A DNA stretch of 64,000 bases from Micromonospora sp. NBC_01740 (GTDB lineage: Bacteria > Actinomycetota > Actinomycetes > Mycobacteriales > Micromonosporaceae). Both the position numbers and the translations under genes were made by a program. This document shows positions 48,379 through 57,425 of the stretch, one piece after another; position 1 is the first letter of the stretch, and every line of letters starts with the position of its first letter. The stretch is from NCBI RefSeq assembly GCF_035920365.1, contig NZ_CP109150.1:1860001-1924000 (forward strand), in the 5' to 3' direction. The notes beneath the pieces are model-generated. The model was not told the DNA's origin. It worked only from the letters and a program-made list of their open reading frames with translations, and ran no database searches.

Positions 48379-48443
48379 TCGACCTCTTCCAGGCGGCCGT
48401 CTCCGGCGGACCGCGCAGTGACGACGGAGGTAAGGCCGCATAA
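48375..48443 (+). CDS. 22-codon linker frame between nuoL and nuoM
   Basis: The frame begins at the GTG overlapping the nuoL stop (GTGA) and ends at a TAA sharing its last base with the nuoM ATG (TAATG). The peptide starts VIDLFQAAVSGG and ends GGKAA. It contains GGAGGT about ten bases before the nuoM ATG. It is not a copy of the dispersed repeat, but it gives the same coupling geometry. It may act only by handing ribosomes on. Confidence 0.45.
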   Translation: MIDLFQAAVSGGPRSDDGGKAA

Positions 48444-49978
48444 TGTCCGACTTCCCGTTCCTCTCGGTGCTCACCGTGGCACCGCTGGTCGGCGCCCTGG
48501 TGGTGGCCTTCCTGCCGCGCAGCCGGCCGGAGTTGGCCAAGCAGGTGGCGCTCGGCTGGTCGCTGCTGGTGCTGGTGCTGTCGGTGGTCATGTGGGTGAC
48601 CTTCGAGGTTGGTGGCGACCGCTTCCAGTTCCGTGAGTCCTACACCTGGATTCCGAACTGGGGCGTCAGCTTCACCTTCGCCGCCGACGGCATCGCGCTG
48701 GTGATGCTGATGCTGATCGCGGTGCTCGTACCGCTGGTGATCCTGGCGTCCTGGCACGACGCCGAGTCGTCCAAGCGGTCGGTGCCGGTCTACTTCGCCC
48801 TGCTGCTCGTCCTCGAGTGCACGATGATCGGCGTCTTCGCCGCCGCCGACGTGTTCCTGTTCTACGTGTTCTTCGAGGTCATGCTGGTGCCGATGTACTT
48901 CCTCATCGGCAGCTACGGCGGCCACCAGCGGCAGTACGCGGCCGTTAAGTTCTTCCTCTACTCGCTGGTCGGCGGTCTGTTCATGCTCGCCGCGGTGATC
49001 GGCCTCTGGGTCGTCGGCGGGAAGACCTTCGACTGGCAGGCGCTGTCCCAGGTGGACATCTCCACCGGCACGGAGCGTTGGCTGTTCCTCGGTTTCTTCC
49101 TGGCGTTCGCGATCAAGGCGCCGTTCTTCCCGTTCCACACCTGGCTGCCGGACGCCGGTGGCGCGGCCCCGGCGGGTGCGGCGGCGCTGCTCGTCGGCGT
49201 GCTCGACAAGGTCGGCACGTTCGGCATCCTGCGCTACTGCCTGCCGCTGTTCCCGGACGCGGCCAAGTGGTTCGCCCCGTGGGCGCTGGCGCTGGGCGTG
49301 ATCGGCATCATCTACGCCGCGCTGCTGGCGGTCGGCCAGAACGACCTGAAGCGGCTGGTGTCGTACACCTCGATCGCGCACTTCGGCTTCATCGGGGTGG
49401 GCATCTTCGCCTTCACCACGCAGGCCGGCACCGGCGCGGTGCTCTACATGGTCAACCACGGGCTCGCCACCGGCCTGCTCTTCCTGGTGGTGGGCATGCT
49501 CATCGCCCGGCGGGGCTCGGCGCTGATCAGCGACTTCGGCGGCGCAGGCAAGCTGGTGCCGATCCTGGCCGGAGTGCTCTTCTTCGCCGGTCTGGCCTCG
49601 CTCGCGCTGCCCGGCACCGCGCCGTTCGTCTCCGAGTTCCTGGTGCTGATCGGCACGTTCACGGTGAACAAGCCGGTCGCGGTGATCGCGACGCTCGGCA
49701 TCATCCTGGCCGCCGCGTACGTGCTGTGGATGGTGCAGCGCACCACCCAGGGCACGCTCAACCCGGCGCTCACCCAGATCGACGGCATGAAGCGTGACCT
49801 GAACCTGCGCGAGAAGTTCGTGGTCGCGCCGCTGATCGCGCTGATCGTGCTGCTCGGCTTCTACCCGAAGCCGGTCACCGATGTGATCAACCCGGCCGTG
49901 CAGGCGACCATGCAGGACGTCGGCCGGACCGACCCCGCCCCGACGTCGGGCGGAACCGTCCAGGAGGCGGCAAAGTGA
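48443..49978 (+). CDS. nuoM: NADH-quinone oxidoreductase subunit M
   Basis: 511 residues. It is the second antiporter-like proton pump, with about fourteen helices. Signature stretches are YVFFEVMLVPMYFLIGSYGG, AIKAPFFPFHTWLPDAGGAAPAGAAALLVGVLDKVGTFG (conserved Lys and His of the proton channel) and NDLKRLVSYTSIAHFGFIGVGIF. The ATG shares a base with the linker-frame stop. A double repeat linker separates it from nuoN. Confidence 0.96.
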   Translation: MSDFPFLSVLTVAPLVGALVVAFLPRSRPELAKQVALGWSLLVLVLSVVMWVTFEVGGDRFQFRESYTWIPNWGVSFTFAADGIALVMLMLIAVLVPLVILASWHDAESSKRSVPVYFALLLVLECTMIGVFAAADVFLFYVFFEVMLVPMYFLIGSYGGHQRQYAAVKFFLYSLVGGLFMLAAVIGLWVVGGKTFDWQALSQVDISTGTERWLFLGFFLAFAIKAPFFPFHTWLPDAGGAAPAGAAALLVGVLDKVGTFGILRYCLPLFPDAAKWFAPWALALGVIGIIYAALLAVGQNDLKRLVSYTSIAHFGFIGVGIFAFTTQAGTGAVLYMVNHGLATGLLFLVVGMLIARRGSALISDFGGAGKLVPILAGVLFFAGLASLALPGTAPFVSEFLVLIGTFTVNKPVAVIATLGIILAAAYVLWMVQRTTQGTLNPALTQIDGMKRDLNLREKFVVAPLIALIVLLGFYPKPVTDVINPAVQATMQDVGRTDPAPTSGGTVQEAAK

Positions 49979-50100
49979 GCGCGAGGAGCGAGCTTGCGAG
50001 CCCCGCAGTCGCGAACGAAAGGTTTGCAGCGGTGAGCGCGAGGAGTGAACGAGCGGAGCGAGTGAGCCCCGCAGTCGCGAACGAAAGGTTTGCGCAGTGA
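49975..50100 (+). repeat. Double linker repeat / 41-codon frame between nuoM and nuoN
   Basis: Two tandem copies of the linker repeat fill the gap. Both carry the core AGCCCCGCAGTCGCGAACG followed by AAAGGTTTGC. They form one uninterrupted 41-codon frame, from the GTG on the nuoM stop to the TGA on the nuoN GTG. The peptide has two SPAVANERFA units, and a GTGA also marks the internal boundary. AAAGG lies shortly before nuoN and could serve as its ribosome-binding site. Confidence 0.75.
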
Positions 50101-51650
50101 CCGAGCTCAAGTTGCCGTCGATCGACTACGCGGCGCTCGCTCCGACCCTGATCATGCTGGGCGCCGCTCTGCTGGGCGTGCTGGTCGAGGCGTTCGTGCC
50201 CCGCCGGCTCCGGCACGTGGTCCAGCTGTCGATGGCCCTGCTGGCGGTGCTCGCCGCGCTGACCATGGTGGTGCTGGCGGCCGACGAGCGGAAGATCACG
50301 ATCGGCGGGGCGATCGCGGTAGACGGGCCGACGCTCTTCCTCCAGGGCGCGATCCTGGTCCTCGCCGCGATGGCGCTGCTGCTCATCGGCGAGCGTTCGG
50401 TGGAGCGGGGCGGGGCGTTCGTCGCCCAGGCCGCCGTCACCGCCGAGTCGGCCGACGACCGGCGGCAGGCCGAGGGCAAGAACGGCCTCACCGAGGTCTA
50501 CCCGCTGACGACGTTCGCGATCGGCGGCATGCTGATCTTCGTGGCGGCGAACGACCTGCTGACCATGTTCATCGCGCTCGAGGTCTTCTCGCTGCCGCTC
50601 TACCTGCTCTGCGCGCTGGCCCGCCGCCGGCGGCTGCTGAGCCAGGAGGCCGCGCTGAAGTACTTCATGCTCGGCGCGTACGCCTCGGCCTTCTTCCTGT
50701 TCGGCGTGGCCCTGATCTACGGCTTCACGGCGGGCATCCCGGGTCGGCAGGCGGGTGTCGACTTCGCCACCATCGACGCCGCGGTCGAGAACTCCCCGGC
50801 CAGCCCGGTGCTGCTCTTCGCCGGCATGGCGCTGCTCGCCATCGGGCTGCTCTTCAAGGCGGCGGCGGCCCCCTTCCACGTCTGGACCCCGGACGTCTAC
50901 CAGGGCGCGCCGACCCCGGTCACCGGTCTCATGGCCGCCTGCACGAAGGTCGCCGCGTTCGGCGCCCTGCTGCGGGTGTTCCACGTCGCGTTCGACGGGG
51001 CCCGGTGGGACTTCACCCCGGTCCTCGGCGTCGTGGCGGTGCTGACCATGCTGGTCGGCGCGGTGCTGGCTGTCACGCAGACCGACATCAAGCGGCTGCT
51101 GGCGTACTCCTCCATCGCCAACGCCGGTTACCTGCTGGTCGGCGTGCTGGCGCCGGGCGCCGACGGGATCTCCGGGACGATGTTCTACCTGGTCGCGTAC
51201 GGCTTCTCGGTGCTCGCCGCGTTCGCCGTGGTGACCCTGGTGCGCGACGCCGACGGGGAGGCCACCCACCTGTCCCGCTGGGCCGGGCTGGGACGGCGTT
51301 CGCCGTTCTACGCGGGGATCTTCACCTTCATCCTGCTGGCCTTCGCCGGAATCCCGCTGACCAGCGGCTTCACGAGCAAGTTCGCGGTCTTCGGCCCGGC
51401 GCTCGAGGGCGGGCAGGCGTGGCTGGTGATCGCCGGCGTGCTGACCAGCATGGTGCTGGCCTTCCCGTACCTGCGGGTCGTGGTGATGATGTGGCTCTCC
51501 GAGCCCGGCGAGTCGACGCCGACCGTCGCCGTGCCCGGCGGGCTGACCTCGGCCGCGCTGATGATCGGCGTGCTCGCCACGCTGGTGCTCGGTGTGGCGC
51601 CCGCGCCGCTGCTCGACCTGGCAACCGGCGCCGCCGAATTTGTCAGATGA
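50097..51650 (+). CDS. nuoN: NADH-quinone oxidoreductase subunit N
   Basis: 517 residues from the GTG at 50097. It is the third antiporter-like proton pump. Conserved parts are MFIALEVFSLPLYLLCALARR, FKAAAAPFHVWTPDVYQGAPTPVTGLMAACTKVAAFGALLRV and TDIKRLLAYSSIANAGYLLVG. A loop near residue 120 (ESADDRRQAEGKNGLTEVYPL) is typical of actinobacterial NuoN. It is the last gene of the operon and is followed by a strong hairpin. Confidence 0.96.
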   Translation: MTELKLPSIDYAALAPTLIMLGAALLGVLVEAFVPRRLRHVVQLSMALLAVLAALTMVVLAADERKITIGGAIAVDGPTLFLQGAILVLAAMALLLIGERSVERGGAFVAQAAVTAESADDRRQAEGKNGLTEVYPLTTFAIGGMLIFVAANDLLTMFIALEVFSLPLYLLCALARRRRLLSQEAALKYFMLGAYASAFFLFGVALIYGFTAGIPGRQAGVDFATIDAAVENSPASPVLLFAGMALLAIGLLFKAAAAPFHVWTPDVYQGAPTPVTGLMAACTKVAAFGALLRVFHVAFDGARWDFTPVLGVVAVLTMLVGAVLAVTQTDIKRLLAYSSIANAGYLLVGVLAPGADGISGTMFYLVAYGFSVLAAFAVVTLVRDADGEATHLSRWAGLGRRSPFYAGIFTFILLAFAGIPLTSGFTSKFAVFGPALEGGQAWLVIAGVLTSMVLAFPYLRVVVMMWLSEPGESTPTVAVPGGLTSAALMIGVLATLVLGVAPAPLLDLATGAAEFVR

Positions 51651-51665
51651 CCGACGCTCACGCCC

Positions 51666-51701
51666 GCGGGGGCCGGTACGCCACGGCGTGCCGGCCCCCG
51701 C
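51666..51701 (+). terminator. Terminator of the nuo operon
   Basis: A 16-base stem, GCGGGGGCCGGTACGC at 51666-51681 against GCGTGCCGGCCCCCGC at 51686-51701 (one G-U pair), with a four-base loop, 15 bases after the nuoN stop. Confidence 0.75.
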
Positions 51702-51740
51702 GCCGTATCCCCCGTCCCTGGCAGGTCGGAGGGGTGTGGC

Positions 51741-52826
51741 ATGGTTGATGGCGTGGTGAATCCGGCTGGCGAGCGTTCAGGTGCCTCCGGGTCCGGCGGC
51801 CGTCGGACCAGGGTGAGCACGAGTCAGTTCGGCGCGCTCGGCCTCTATCTCGCCGATCCCCGCGTCGAGGCGTCCGTGCTGGGCCTGTTGGAGGGCGTCG
51901 AGTCCGAGCTGCGGGCGAGCGTGGCCAGCGCCGACCCGTTCGTGACGGAGGCCGCCCGGCACCTCGTGGAGGCCGGCGGCAAGCGGTTCCGCCCGCTGCT
52001 GGTGGCGCTGGGCGCCCAGTTCGGCGATCCCACAGGGCCACAGGTCGTGCCGGCCGCCGTGGTGATGGAGCTCACCCACCTGGCGACGCTCTACCACGAC
52101 GACGTGATGGACGAGGCCGCCGTGCGCCGGGGCGCGCCGAGCGCCAACTCCCGGTGGACCAACTCGGTCGCCATCCTCGTCGGCGACTACCTCTTCGCTC
52201 GCGCCGCCGACATCGCCGCCGACCTGGGCATCGAGGCCGTACGCCTCCAGGCGCGCACCTTCGCGCGGCTGGTGCACGGTCAGATCGCCGAGACCGTCGG
52301 TCCCCGCCCCGGCGACGACCCGGTGGCCCACTACCTCGACGTGATCGCGGGCAAGACCGGTTCGCTGATCGCCACGTCGGCCCGCTTCGGCGGCATGTTC
52401 GGCGGTGCCGCCCCGGAGCACACCGAGGCGCTGGCCGGCTACGGCGAGACCATCGGCGTGGCCTTCCAGCTCTCCGACGACCTGCTCGACATCGCCTCGG
52501 AGTCGGTGGAGTCGGGCAAGACGCCCGGCACCGACCTGCGCGAGGGCGTGCCGACCCTGCCGGTGCTCTACGCGCTCGGCTCGGACGACGCCGACGCCGC
52601 CTCGGTGCGGCTGCGGGAGATCCTGGCCACCGGGCCGCTGACCGACGACGACCTGCACGCCGAGGCGCTCGGTCTGCTGCGCGAGAGCCCGGCGCTCAAG
52701 CGGGCCCGGGAGACGGTCCGCAGCTACGCCGAGGACGCCCGGGAGCAGCTCTCGCCGCTCCCGCAGGGCCCGGCCCGCCGCGCCCTCGAATCCCTCTGCG
52801 ACTACATCGCCGACCGCACCAGCTGA
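51741..52826 (+). CDS. Long-chain polyprenyl diphosphate synthase
   Basis: 361 residues. The ATG at 51741 has GGAGGGG six bases upstream. The first aspartate-rich motif is DDVMD (in LYHDDVMDEAAVRRG) and the second is DDLLD (in QLSDDLLDIASE). GGKRFRPLLVAL and GKTGSLIATSARFGG are also family blocks. Small residues before the first motif fit a long-chain (hepta- to nonaprenyl) product, probably the menaquinone side chain, which agrees with the nuo and men neighbours. Chain length cannot be read with certainty. It is separated from nuoN by the terminator and so has its own promoter. Confidence 0.9.
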   Translation: MVDGVVNPAGERSGASGSGGRRTRVSTSQFGALGLYLADPRVEASVLGLLEGVESELRASVASADPFVTEAARHLVEAGGKRFRPLLVALGAQFGDPTGPQVVPAAVVMELTHLATLYHDDVMDEAAVRRGAPSANSRWTNSVAILVGDYLFARAADIAADLGIEAVRLQARTFARLVHGQIAETVGPRPGDDPVAHYLDVIAGKTGSLIATSARFGGMFGGAAPEHTEALAGYGETIGVAFQLSDDLLDIASESVESGKTPGTDLREGVPTLPVLYALGSDDADAASVRLREILATGPLTDDDLHAEALGLLRESPALKRARETVRSYAEDAREQLSPLPQGPARRALESLCDYIADRTS

Positions 52827-52837
52827 CGCCCGGTCCG

Positions 52838-54019
52838 CTAGTGGCGGGCGAGCAGGCGACTGCCGGCGAGCATCAGGGCGGCGGCCAGCAGCATCGACCC
52901 GGCGGCCACGAGCCACATCACCGGGTAGCCGGCGTGCGCGGCCACGGCACCGAGGCCGAGTGGGCCGAGACAGCCGCCCGCGTACACCCCGGTCTGGGTG
53001 ACCGAGGTGGCGGCGGCCGGGGCCTGCGGGTGCAGCCGGACCACCGCGAAGGTCATCAGGCCCGGCCACGCCCAGCCCAGGCCGAAGCCGAGCAGCACGC
53101 CGGCCACCAGCGGCACCGGCCCGGCCGTCGCGAGCAGGCCGAGCCCGGCCGCGCCGACCACGAGCATGCCGGCGATGAGGGCGACGTGCCCGGTGGCGCG
53201 GCGGTCCGCGAGCCAGCCGACGACGACCCGGGCCGCCACGCAGACCGCGCTGCCCAGCGTCAGGGTCAGCCCGGCCAGCCCGGGTGACAGCCCCCGGTCG
53301 GCGGAGGAGTCGACGACGAAGGTGCCGAGCGCGTTCGCGGCGGCCGCGGCGAAGGTTCCGGCGGCCCCGACCACCACCAGGGCAGCGGTGGCGCGGCCGC
53401 CGCGGGTCGGGGTGGCCGTCCGGGCGGGGCGCGGCTCCCGCGCGGGTACGGCCGGCAGCGCCGCCAGGGCCGCCACGGCGGCCGCGACGAACGCCCAGCG
53501 CCAGCCGGCCGTCAGCGCCACGGTCGGCACCGCCGCCCCGGCCAGCAGGGTGGCGACGGGGATGGCGGCCTGCTTCACCCCGAACGACAACCCCTGCCTG
53601 CGGGTCGGCACGTGCCGGGCGAGCGTGGCGTTGCTGGCGAGCTGACCGAGGGCGTTGGCGGTGCCGGCGAGCGCGAGCAGCCCGAGCAGGACCGGGTACG
53701 ACCGGGCCAGCCCCGCCACGGCCAGCAGGCAGGCGGCGGAGAGCAGGATGCCGGCACGGGCCACCACGGTCGGCCCGTGCCGCTCGGCGAGGACGCCGGA
53801 GGGCACCGAGGCCAGCGCCCCCACGCCGAAGTAGACCGACACGGCCAGGCCCAGCCCGGCCGGCGAGAAGCCGAGGTCCTCGCCCATCTGCACGGCGAGA
53901 CCGCCGAGCAGGAAGACCGGCAGGACGCAGGCGATGGTGACGGCGACGGCCCCGGTCACGGCCCGCGCGGGCCGGGGCGGGGTGATGCCCGGGGCGGGCT
54001 GGAGCGCGGTGTCGGTCAT
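52838..54019 (-). CDS. MFS transporter
   Basis: 393 residues with about twelve hydrophobic helices. The N-terminal half has SVPSGVLAERHGPTVVARAG, the usual MFS loop after helix 2, and GTANALGQLASNATLARHVPTRRQGLSFGVKQAAIPVATLLAGA resembles cyanate/nitrate-type and sugar-exporter MFS proteins. The substrate is unknown. It converges with the prenyl synthase gene (11-base gap) and is divergent from the IclR regulator, which may control it. Confidence 0.87.
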   Translation of the reverse strand: MTDTALQPAPGITPPRPARAVTGAVAVTIACVLPVFLLGGLAVQMGEDLGFSPAGLGLAVSVYFGVGALASVPSGVLAERHGPTVVARAGILLSAACLLAVAGLARSYPVLLGLLALAGTANALGQLASNATLARHVPTRRQGLSFGVKQAAIPVATLLAGAAVPTVALTAGWRWAFVAAAVAALAALPAVPAREPRPARTATPTRGGRATAALVVVGAAGTFAAAAANALGTFVVDSSADRGLSPGLAGLTLTLGSAVCVAARVVVGWLADRRATGHVALIAGMLVVGAAGLGLLATAGPVPLVAGVLLGFGLGWAWPGLMTFAVVRLHPQAPAAATSVTQTGVYAGGCLGPLGLGAVAAHAGYPVMWLVAAGSMLLAAALMLAGSRLLARH

Positions 54020-54173
54020 GGTCCGGCAAACCTACGCGAGCGGGGTTTTCGTCACGGAACGTGCCTGTCGAGCAACGCGACGTTCATGACGATCTGGCAT
54101 CCTCCACCCGAACGGGCATTTCGATCCGGGCCTGTTTTTCATATGGTGTAAGTCCCCGGCGGCGGAGGTGGTT

Positions 54174-54956
54174 GTGCGCGACCCCTTGGCGGAACCTTCG
54201 GATCTCATCCGGAGCGTGTCCCGCGCGCTACGAGTGCTCGAGTCGGTCGGTCGCGCCCCGAAGGGGCTCACCGTCAAACAGATCGCCCGGCGCTGCGAGC
54301 TGACCGTGGCGACGACCTACCACCTGGTCCGCACCCTGGCCTACGAGGGCTACGTGATCCGTCGCGAGGACGGCACGTACATCGTGGGCCTGGAGGTGGC
54401 CGACCGCTACCGCGAGCTGGTGACGGCGTTCCGGGGGCCGCCCGCGGTCGGGGAGAGCCTGCGCCGGGCCGCCATGGACACCGGCTACAGCCACTACCTC
54501 GGCCGGTTCGTGGGCGGCCAGGTGGCGGTCACGGCCGTGGCCGAGGGCCCGCGCTCGCCGTACCTGGAGGACCTGGTGCCCGGGTTCGACGAGGGAGCGC
54601 ACGCGACCGCCCTCGGCAAGGCGCTGCTCGCCACGATGACCGCCGAGCAGCGCTTCCGCTACCTGCGCGACTACGGCATGCGTCCCTTCACCACCGCCAC
54701 CCTGACCACCTCCGAGGCGTTCGAGGTCGACCTGGCCGCCGGGGACCGGCGGGGCATGCAACTGGAGCTGGGGCAGTTCCGGCAGGGCGTGGCCTGCGCC
54801 GCGGTGCTGGTCAGCCCCGACAAGGACATGGAGCGCCGGGTCGTGCTGGCCTGCGCGCTGCCGGCCGGCGAGATGATGACCTCCGCCCGCGTGGTCCGGG
54901 CGAAGCTGCTCACCGTCGCCCGGACGATCGCCGACGGCCTGGCCGCCGACAGCTGA
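54174..54956 (+). CDS. IclR-family transcriptional regulator
   Basis: About 260 residues. The GTG at 54174 is chosen because GGAGG ends five bases upstream; a GTG at 54168 overlaps that site. The N-terminal winged helix (SVSRALRVLESVGRAPKGLTVKQIARRCELTVATTYHLVRTLAYEGYV) is followed by the IclR effector domain (DTGYSHYLGRFVGGQVAVTAVAEG; EGAHATALGKALLATM). The ligand is unknown. It is divergent from the MFS gene across about 154 bases, so control of that transporter is the simplest guess; aromatic catabolism is another common role. Confidence 0.9.
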   Translation: MRDPLAEPSDLIRSVSRALRVLESVGRAPKGLTVKQIARRCELTVATTYHLVRTLAYEGYVIRREDGTYIVGLEVADRYRELVTAFRGPPAVGESLRRAAMDTGYSHYLGRFVGGQVAVTAVAEGPRSPYLEDLVPGFDEGAHATALGKALLATMTAEQRFRYLRDYGMRPFTTATLTTSEAFEVDLAAGDRRGMQLELGQFRQGVACAAVLVSPDKDMERRVVLACALPAGEMMTSARVVRAKLLTVARTIADGLAADS

Positions 54957-55015
54957 CCCGGCCGTCCGGGGCACGCTTGCGTGTCCCGCCTGCCGCCCGG
55001 GCGCGGGCCGCGACG

Positions 55016-55052
55016 ACCGTGGCCCTCTCCCCGGCTGGGAGAGGGCCACGGT
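55016..55052. terminator. Bidirectional terminator between iclR-type and phoX genes
   Basis: A perfect 16-base stem (arms 55016-55031 and 55037-55052; core GTGGCCCTCTCCC/GGGAGAGGGCCAC) with loop CGGCT between two convergent genes. Confidence 0.8.
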
Positions 55053-55084
55053 GGCGGTCCGGCGGCGGACCGCCCGAAGGGTGG

Positions 55085-57196
55085 TCAGCTGCCGATCGGC
55101 CCGCCGTCCAGGCGCCAGGCGACCACCACGCCCGGCTTGGCGTAGTCGCCGTCCGGCCAGTTCGAGGCCGGCTTCTCGACCGAGGCGCCGCTGAGCTCGC
55201 CCGGGTGCTGCACCGCCACGAAGACCGAGCGGTTGTCCCCGGTGATGAACGGGCCGCAGGCCTCCGCGCCCACCGGCACGGTGAGGAACTGCTTCAGGTG
55301 GCCCCGCTCCGGCCCCTCGACGGCCGTGGCGAAGAGGCCGTCGTTGCTGCCCAGCGCGTTGCCGTCCGTGGAGATCCAGAGGTTCCCGGTGGCGTCGAAC
55401 GCCACGTTGTCCGGGCAGGAGATCGGGGAGACCTTCGTCCTGTCGTACCCGGCGAAGAAGGTCGACGGGTCCGCCGGGTCACCGGCGACGATCGGCAGCG
55501 ACCAGGCGAAGGTCTCGCCCGCGTTGTCGCCACGGTCCTCGACCAGCTCCAGCACCTGGCCGTGCTTGTTGAGGTTGCGCGGGTTCGCCTCGTCGGCGGC
55601 CGGCTTGCCGGCCCTGCCCCGGTCGGTGTTGTTGGTCAGCGCCACGTACACCTTGCCGGTGAGCAGGCTCGGCTCGACGTCCTCCGGGCGGTCCATCTTG
55701 GTCGCGCCGACCTTGTCGCCGGCCAGCCGGGTGAAGGTGAGCACGTCGGCGGCCGTCATCCCGTCGACGTACGAGCGGTTGCCGCTGACCAGCTTGATCC
55801 ACCGGCCCCGGCCGTCGAACGCCCCGTCGGAGGGGAGCTTGCCGGAACCGTCGATCTCGCCGGCGCTGCTCTGCTTCAGCTCGGCGACGTAGAGGGTGCC
55901 CGACTCCAGCAGGGTCAGGTTGTGCCGGCGGGCCACCCAGGAGTTGCCCTTCATGAACTTCTTGTCGGAGACGAACTTGTACAGGTAGTCGAACCGTTCG
56001 TCGTCGCCCATGTACGCGACCACGTGCCCGCTCCTGGCGACGATGACGTTCGCGCCCTCGTGCTTGAACCGGCCCAGCGCGGTGTGCTTGCGTGGGCGGC
56101 TCTCCGGGTCGTACGGGTCGATCTCGACGATCCAGCCGTGCCGGTTTGCCTCGTTCGGGTGCTTCGCCAGGTCGAACCGCTCGTCGGCGCGCTCCCACTT
56201 GCGGCTGCCGCTCGGGTAGCGGGTCGTGGTGGTGATGCCGTACCGGGCCAGCTTCGGCTTGGCCTCCTCGGCCACCGCGTCGCCGCCGACGAAGTACTGG
56301 TTGAAGTTCTCCTCGCCGGAGAGCACCGTGCCCCACGGGGTCACCCCGCCGGCGCAGTTGTTCAGCGTGCCGACGACCGTACGGCCCTTCGGGTCGGCGG
56401 CCGTCCGCAGGTGGACCGAGCCGGCGGCCGGCCCGGTCAGCTCGAACTTCGTGGCCAGCGCCGTGACCCGCCGGTTGTACGGCCGCCGGCCCTTGGTGAC
56501 CGGCCGCCACTGCCCGGTGCCGTCGACCCGCTCCAGCTCCACCACCGACATGCCGTGCGCCGCCATCGCGATCCGCAGCTGCTCGACGCTCAGCGCGTCC
56601 TGGCTGGTGAAGCCGGGGAACATCAGGTCTTCGTTTGTGTACTCGTGGTTGACCACGAGCAGCGCGCGGCGGCGCCCGTCCAGCGGCAGCACCCCGACGA
56701 AGTCGTTGTTGTAGCCGAACTGCCGGGCCTGGGCGGCGGCGCTCTGGGCGCGCACGTCGAACTCGGGGGCGCCCGGCACCACCGGGTCGCCCCAGCGCAG
56801 GACGACCGCGTGGTCGTACCCGTTCGGCACGACGAGGCTGTCGAGGGTGTTCGGCGGGACGGGCTTGAAGGTCAGCGCGCCGCTGCCGACGCCGCCGGCG
56901 GGGCGGTCGAAGCCGGCGGCACCGGGGACCACGGGGGTGGCGGGGGCCGCCGCGGCGGGGGCGGCGCCGGCCACCGCGCCGCCGAAGCCCAGGACCAGCG
57001 CGCCGACCGCGCCGGCCCGGACCACGCCGCGCCGGGACACCTCCGCGTTCACCACGTCCCCGAAGTACGCGTTGTCGGACGTGTTGGGCACCGGGTGGTC
57101 GCACGCGTTGCCGCACCGGTAGAGACAGGTCATGGCGTCGCGGCTGCCGTGGCGGGTGGCGCCCAGCAACGGGAGCAGCCGGGGACGGTCGCTCAT
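55085..57196 (-). CDS. phoX: PhoX-family alkaline phosphatase
   Basis: 703 residues. The ATG at 57196 has AGGAGG upstream; longer frames have no such site. The DUF839/PhoX family comprises Tat-exported calcium/iron-dependent phosphatases. A twin-arginine signal sits unusually deep, at about residue 54 (SRRGVVRAGAVGALVLGFGGAVAGAAP), after a conserved cytoplasmic leader with CLYRCGNACDHPVPN. Family blocks include PNGYDHAVVLRWGDPV, GVLPLDGRRRALLVVNHEYTNEDLMFPG and LNNCAGGVTPWGTVLSGEENFNQYF, and FDATGNLWISTDGN near the end. A two-unit PHO box lies about 100 bases upstream, so induction by phosphate starvation through PhoP is expected. Confidence 0.9.
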   Translation of the reverse strand: MSDRPRLLPLLGATRHGSRDAMTCLYRCGNACDHPVPNTSDNAYFGDVVNAEVSRRGVVRAGAVGALVLGFGGAVAGAAPAAAAPATPVVPGAAGFDRPAGGVGSGALTFKPVPPNTLDSLVVPNGYDHAVVLRWGDPVVPGAPEFDVRAQSAAAQARQFGYNNDFVGVLPLDGRRRALLVVNHEYTNEDLMFPGFTSQDALSVEQLRIAMAAHGMSVVELERVDGTGQWRPVTKGRRPYNRRVTALATKFELTGPAAGSVHLRTAADPKGRTVVGTLNNCAGGVTPWGTVLSGEENFNQYFVGGDAVAEEAKPKLARYGITTTTRYPSGSRKWERADERFDLAKHPNEANRHGWIVEIDPYDPESRPRKHTALGRFKHEGANVIVARSGHVVAYMGDDERFDYLYKFVSDKKFMKGNSWVARRHNLTLLESGTLYVAELKQSSAGEIDGSGKLPSDGAFDGRGRWIKLVSGNRSYVDGMTAADVLTFTRLAGDKVGATKMDRPEDVEPSLLTGKVYVALTNNTDRGRAGKPAADEANPRNLNKHGQVLELVEDRGDNAGETFAWSLPIVAGDPADPSTFFAGYDRTKVSPISCPDNVAFDATGNLWISTDGNALGSNDGLFATAVEGPERGHLKQFLTVPVGAEACGPFITGDNRSVFVAVQHPGELSGASVEKPASNWPDGDYAKPGVVVAWRLDGGPIGS

Positions 57197-57293
57197 GGAA
57201 GGAGCCTCCTGATGGGGGTCGGTGCACGCCGGACCAGCCGCTGGCGTGCGTACCCGCCGGACGCTAGGAGGGCGCGGTGAGCGACCGTCGGCG

Positions 57294-57315
57294 GCGGCAT
57301 GAACCGGGCGTGAAC
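57294..57315 (-). promoter_or_regulatory. PHO box (PhoP-binding direct repeats) upstream of phoX
   Basis: Read on the minus strand, two adjoining 11-base units occur: GTTCACGCCCG then GTTCATGCCGC. Streptomyces PHO boxes are 11-base direct repeats starting GTTCA(C/T). Both the spacing and the conserved GTTCA fit. The units are about 100 bases before the phoX start. Confidence 0.75.
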
Positions 57316-57425
57316 ACCTCGGCCGGGGGTGCCACGGTGACCTGCGGCTGAACCGTTCGGGGCGGCGGCACGTATTCCCGTGCGAACGCCACCGCCGGAC
57401 TCGCGCCGACAGCGAGGAGACCGCC

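Noticed and set aside
46123..48591. Long minus-strand frame opposite nuoK, nuoL and nuoM
   Set aside because: The plus strand carries clear complex I subunits; the reverse frame has shadow composition and no motif.
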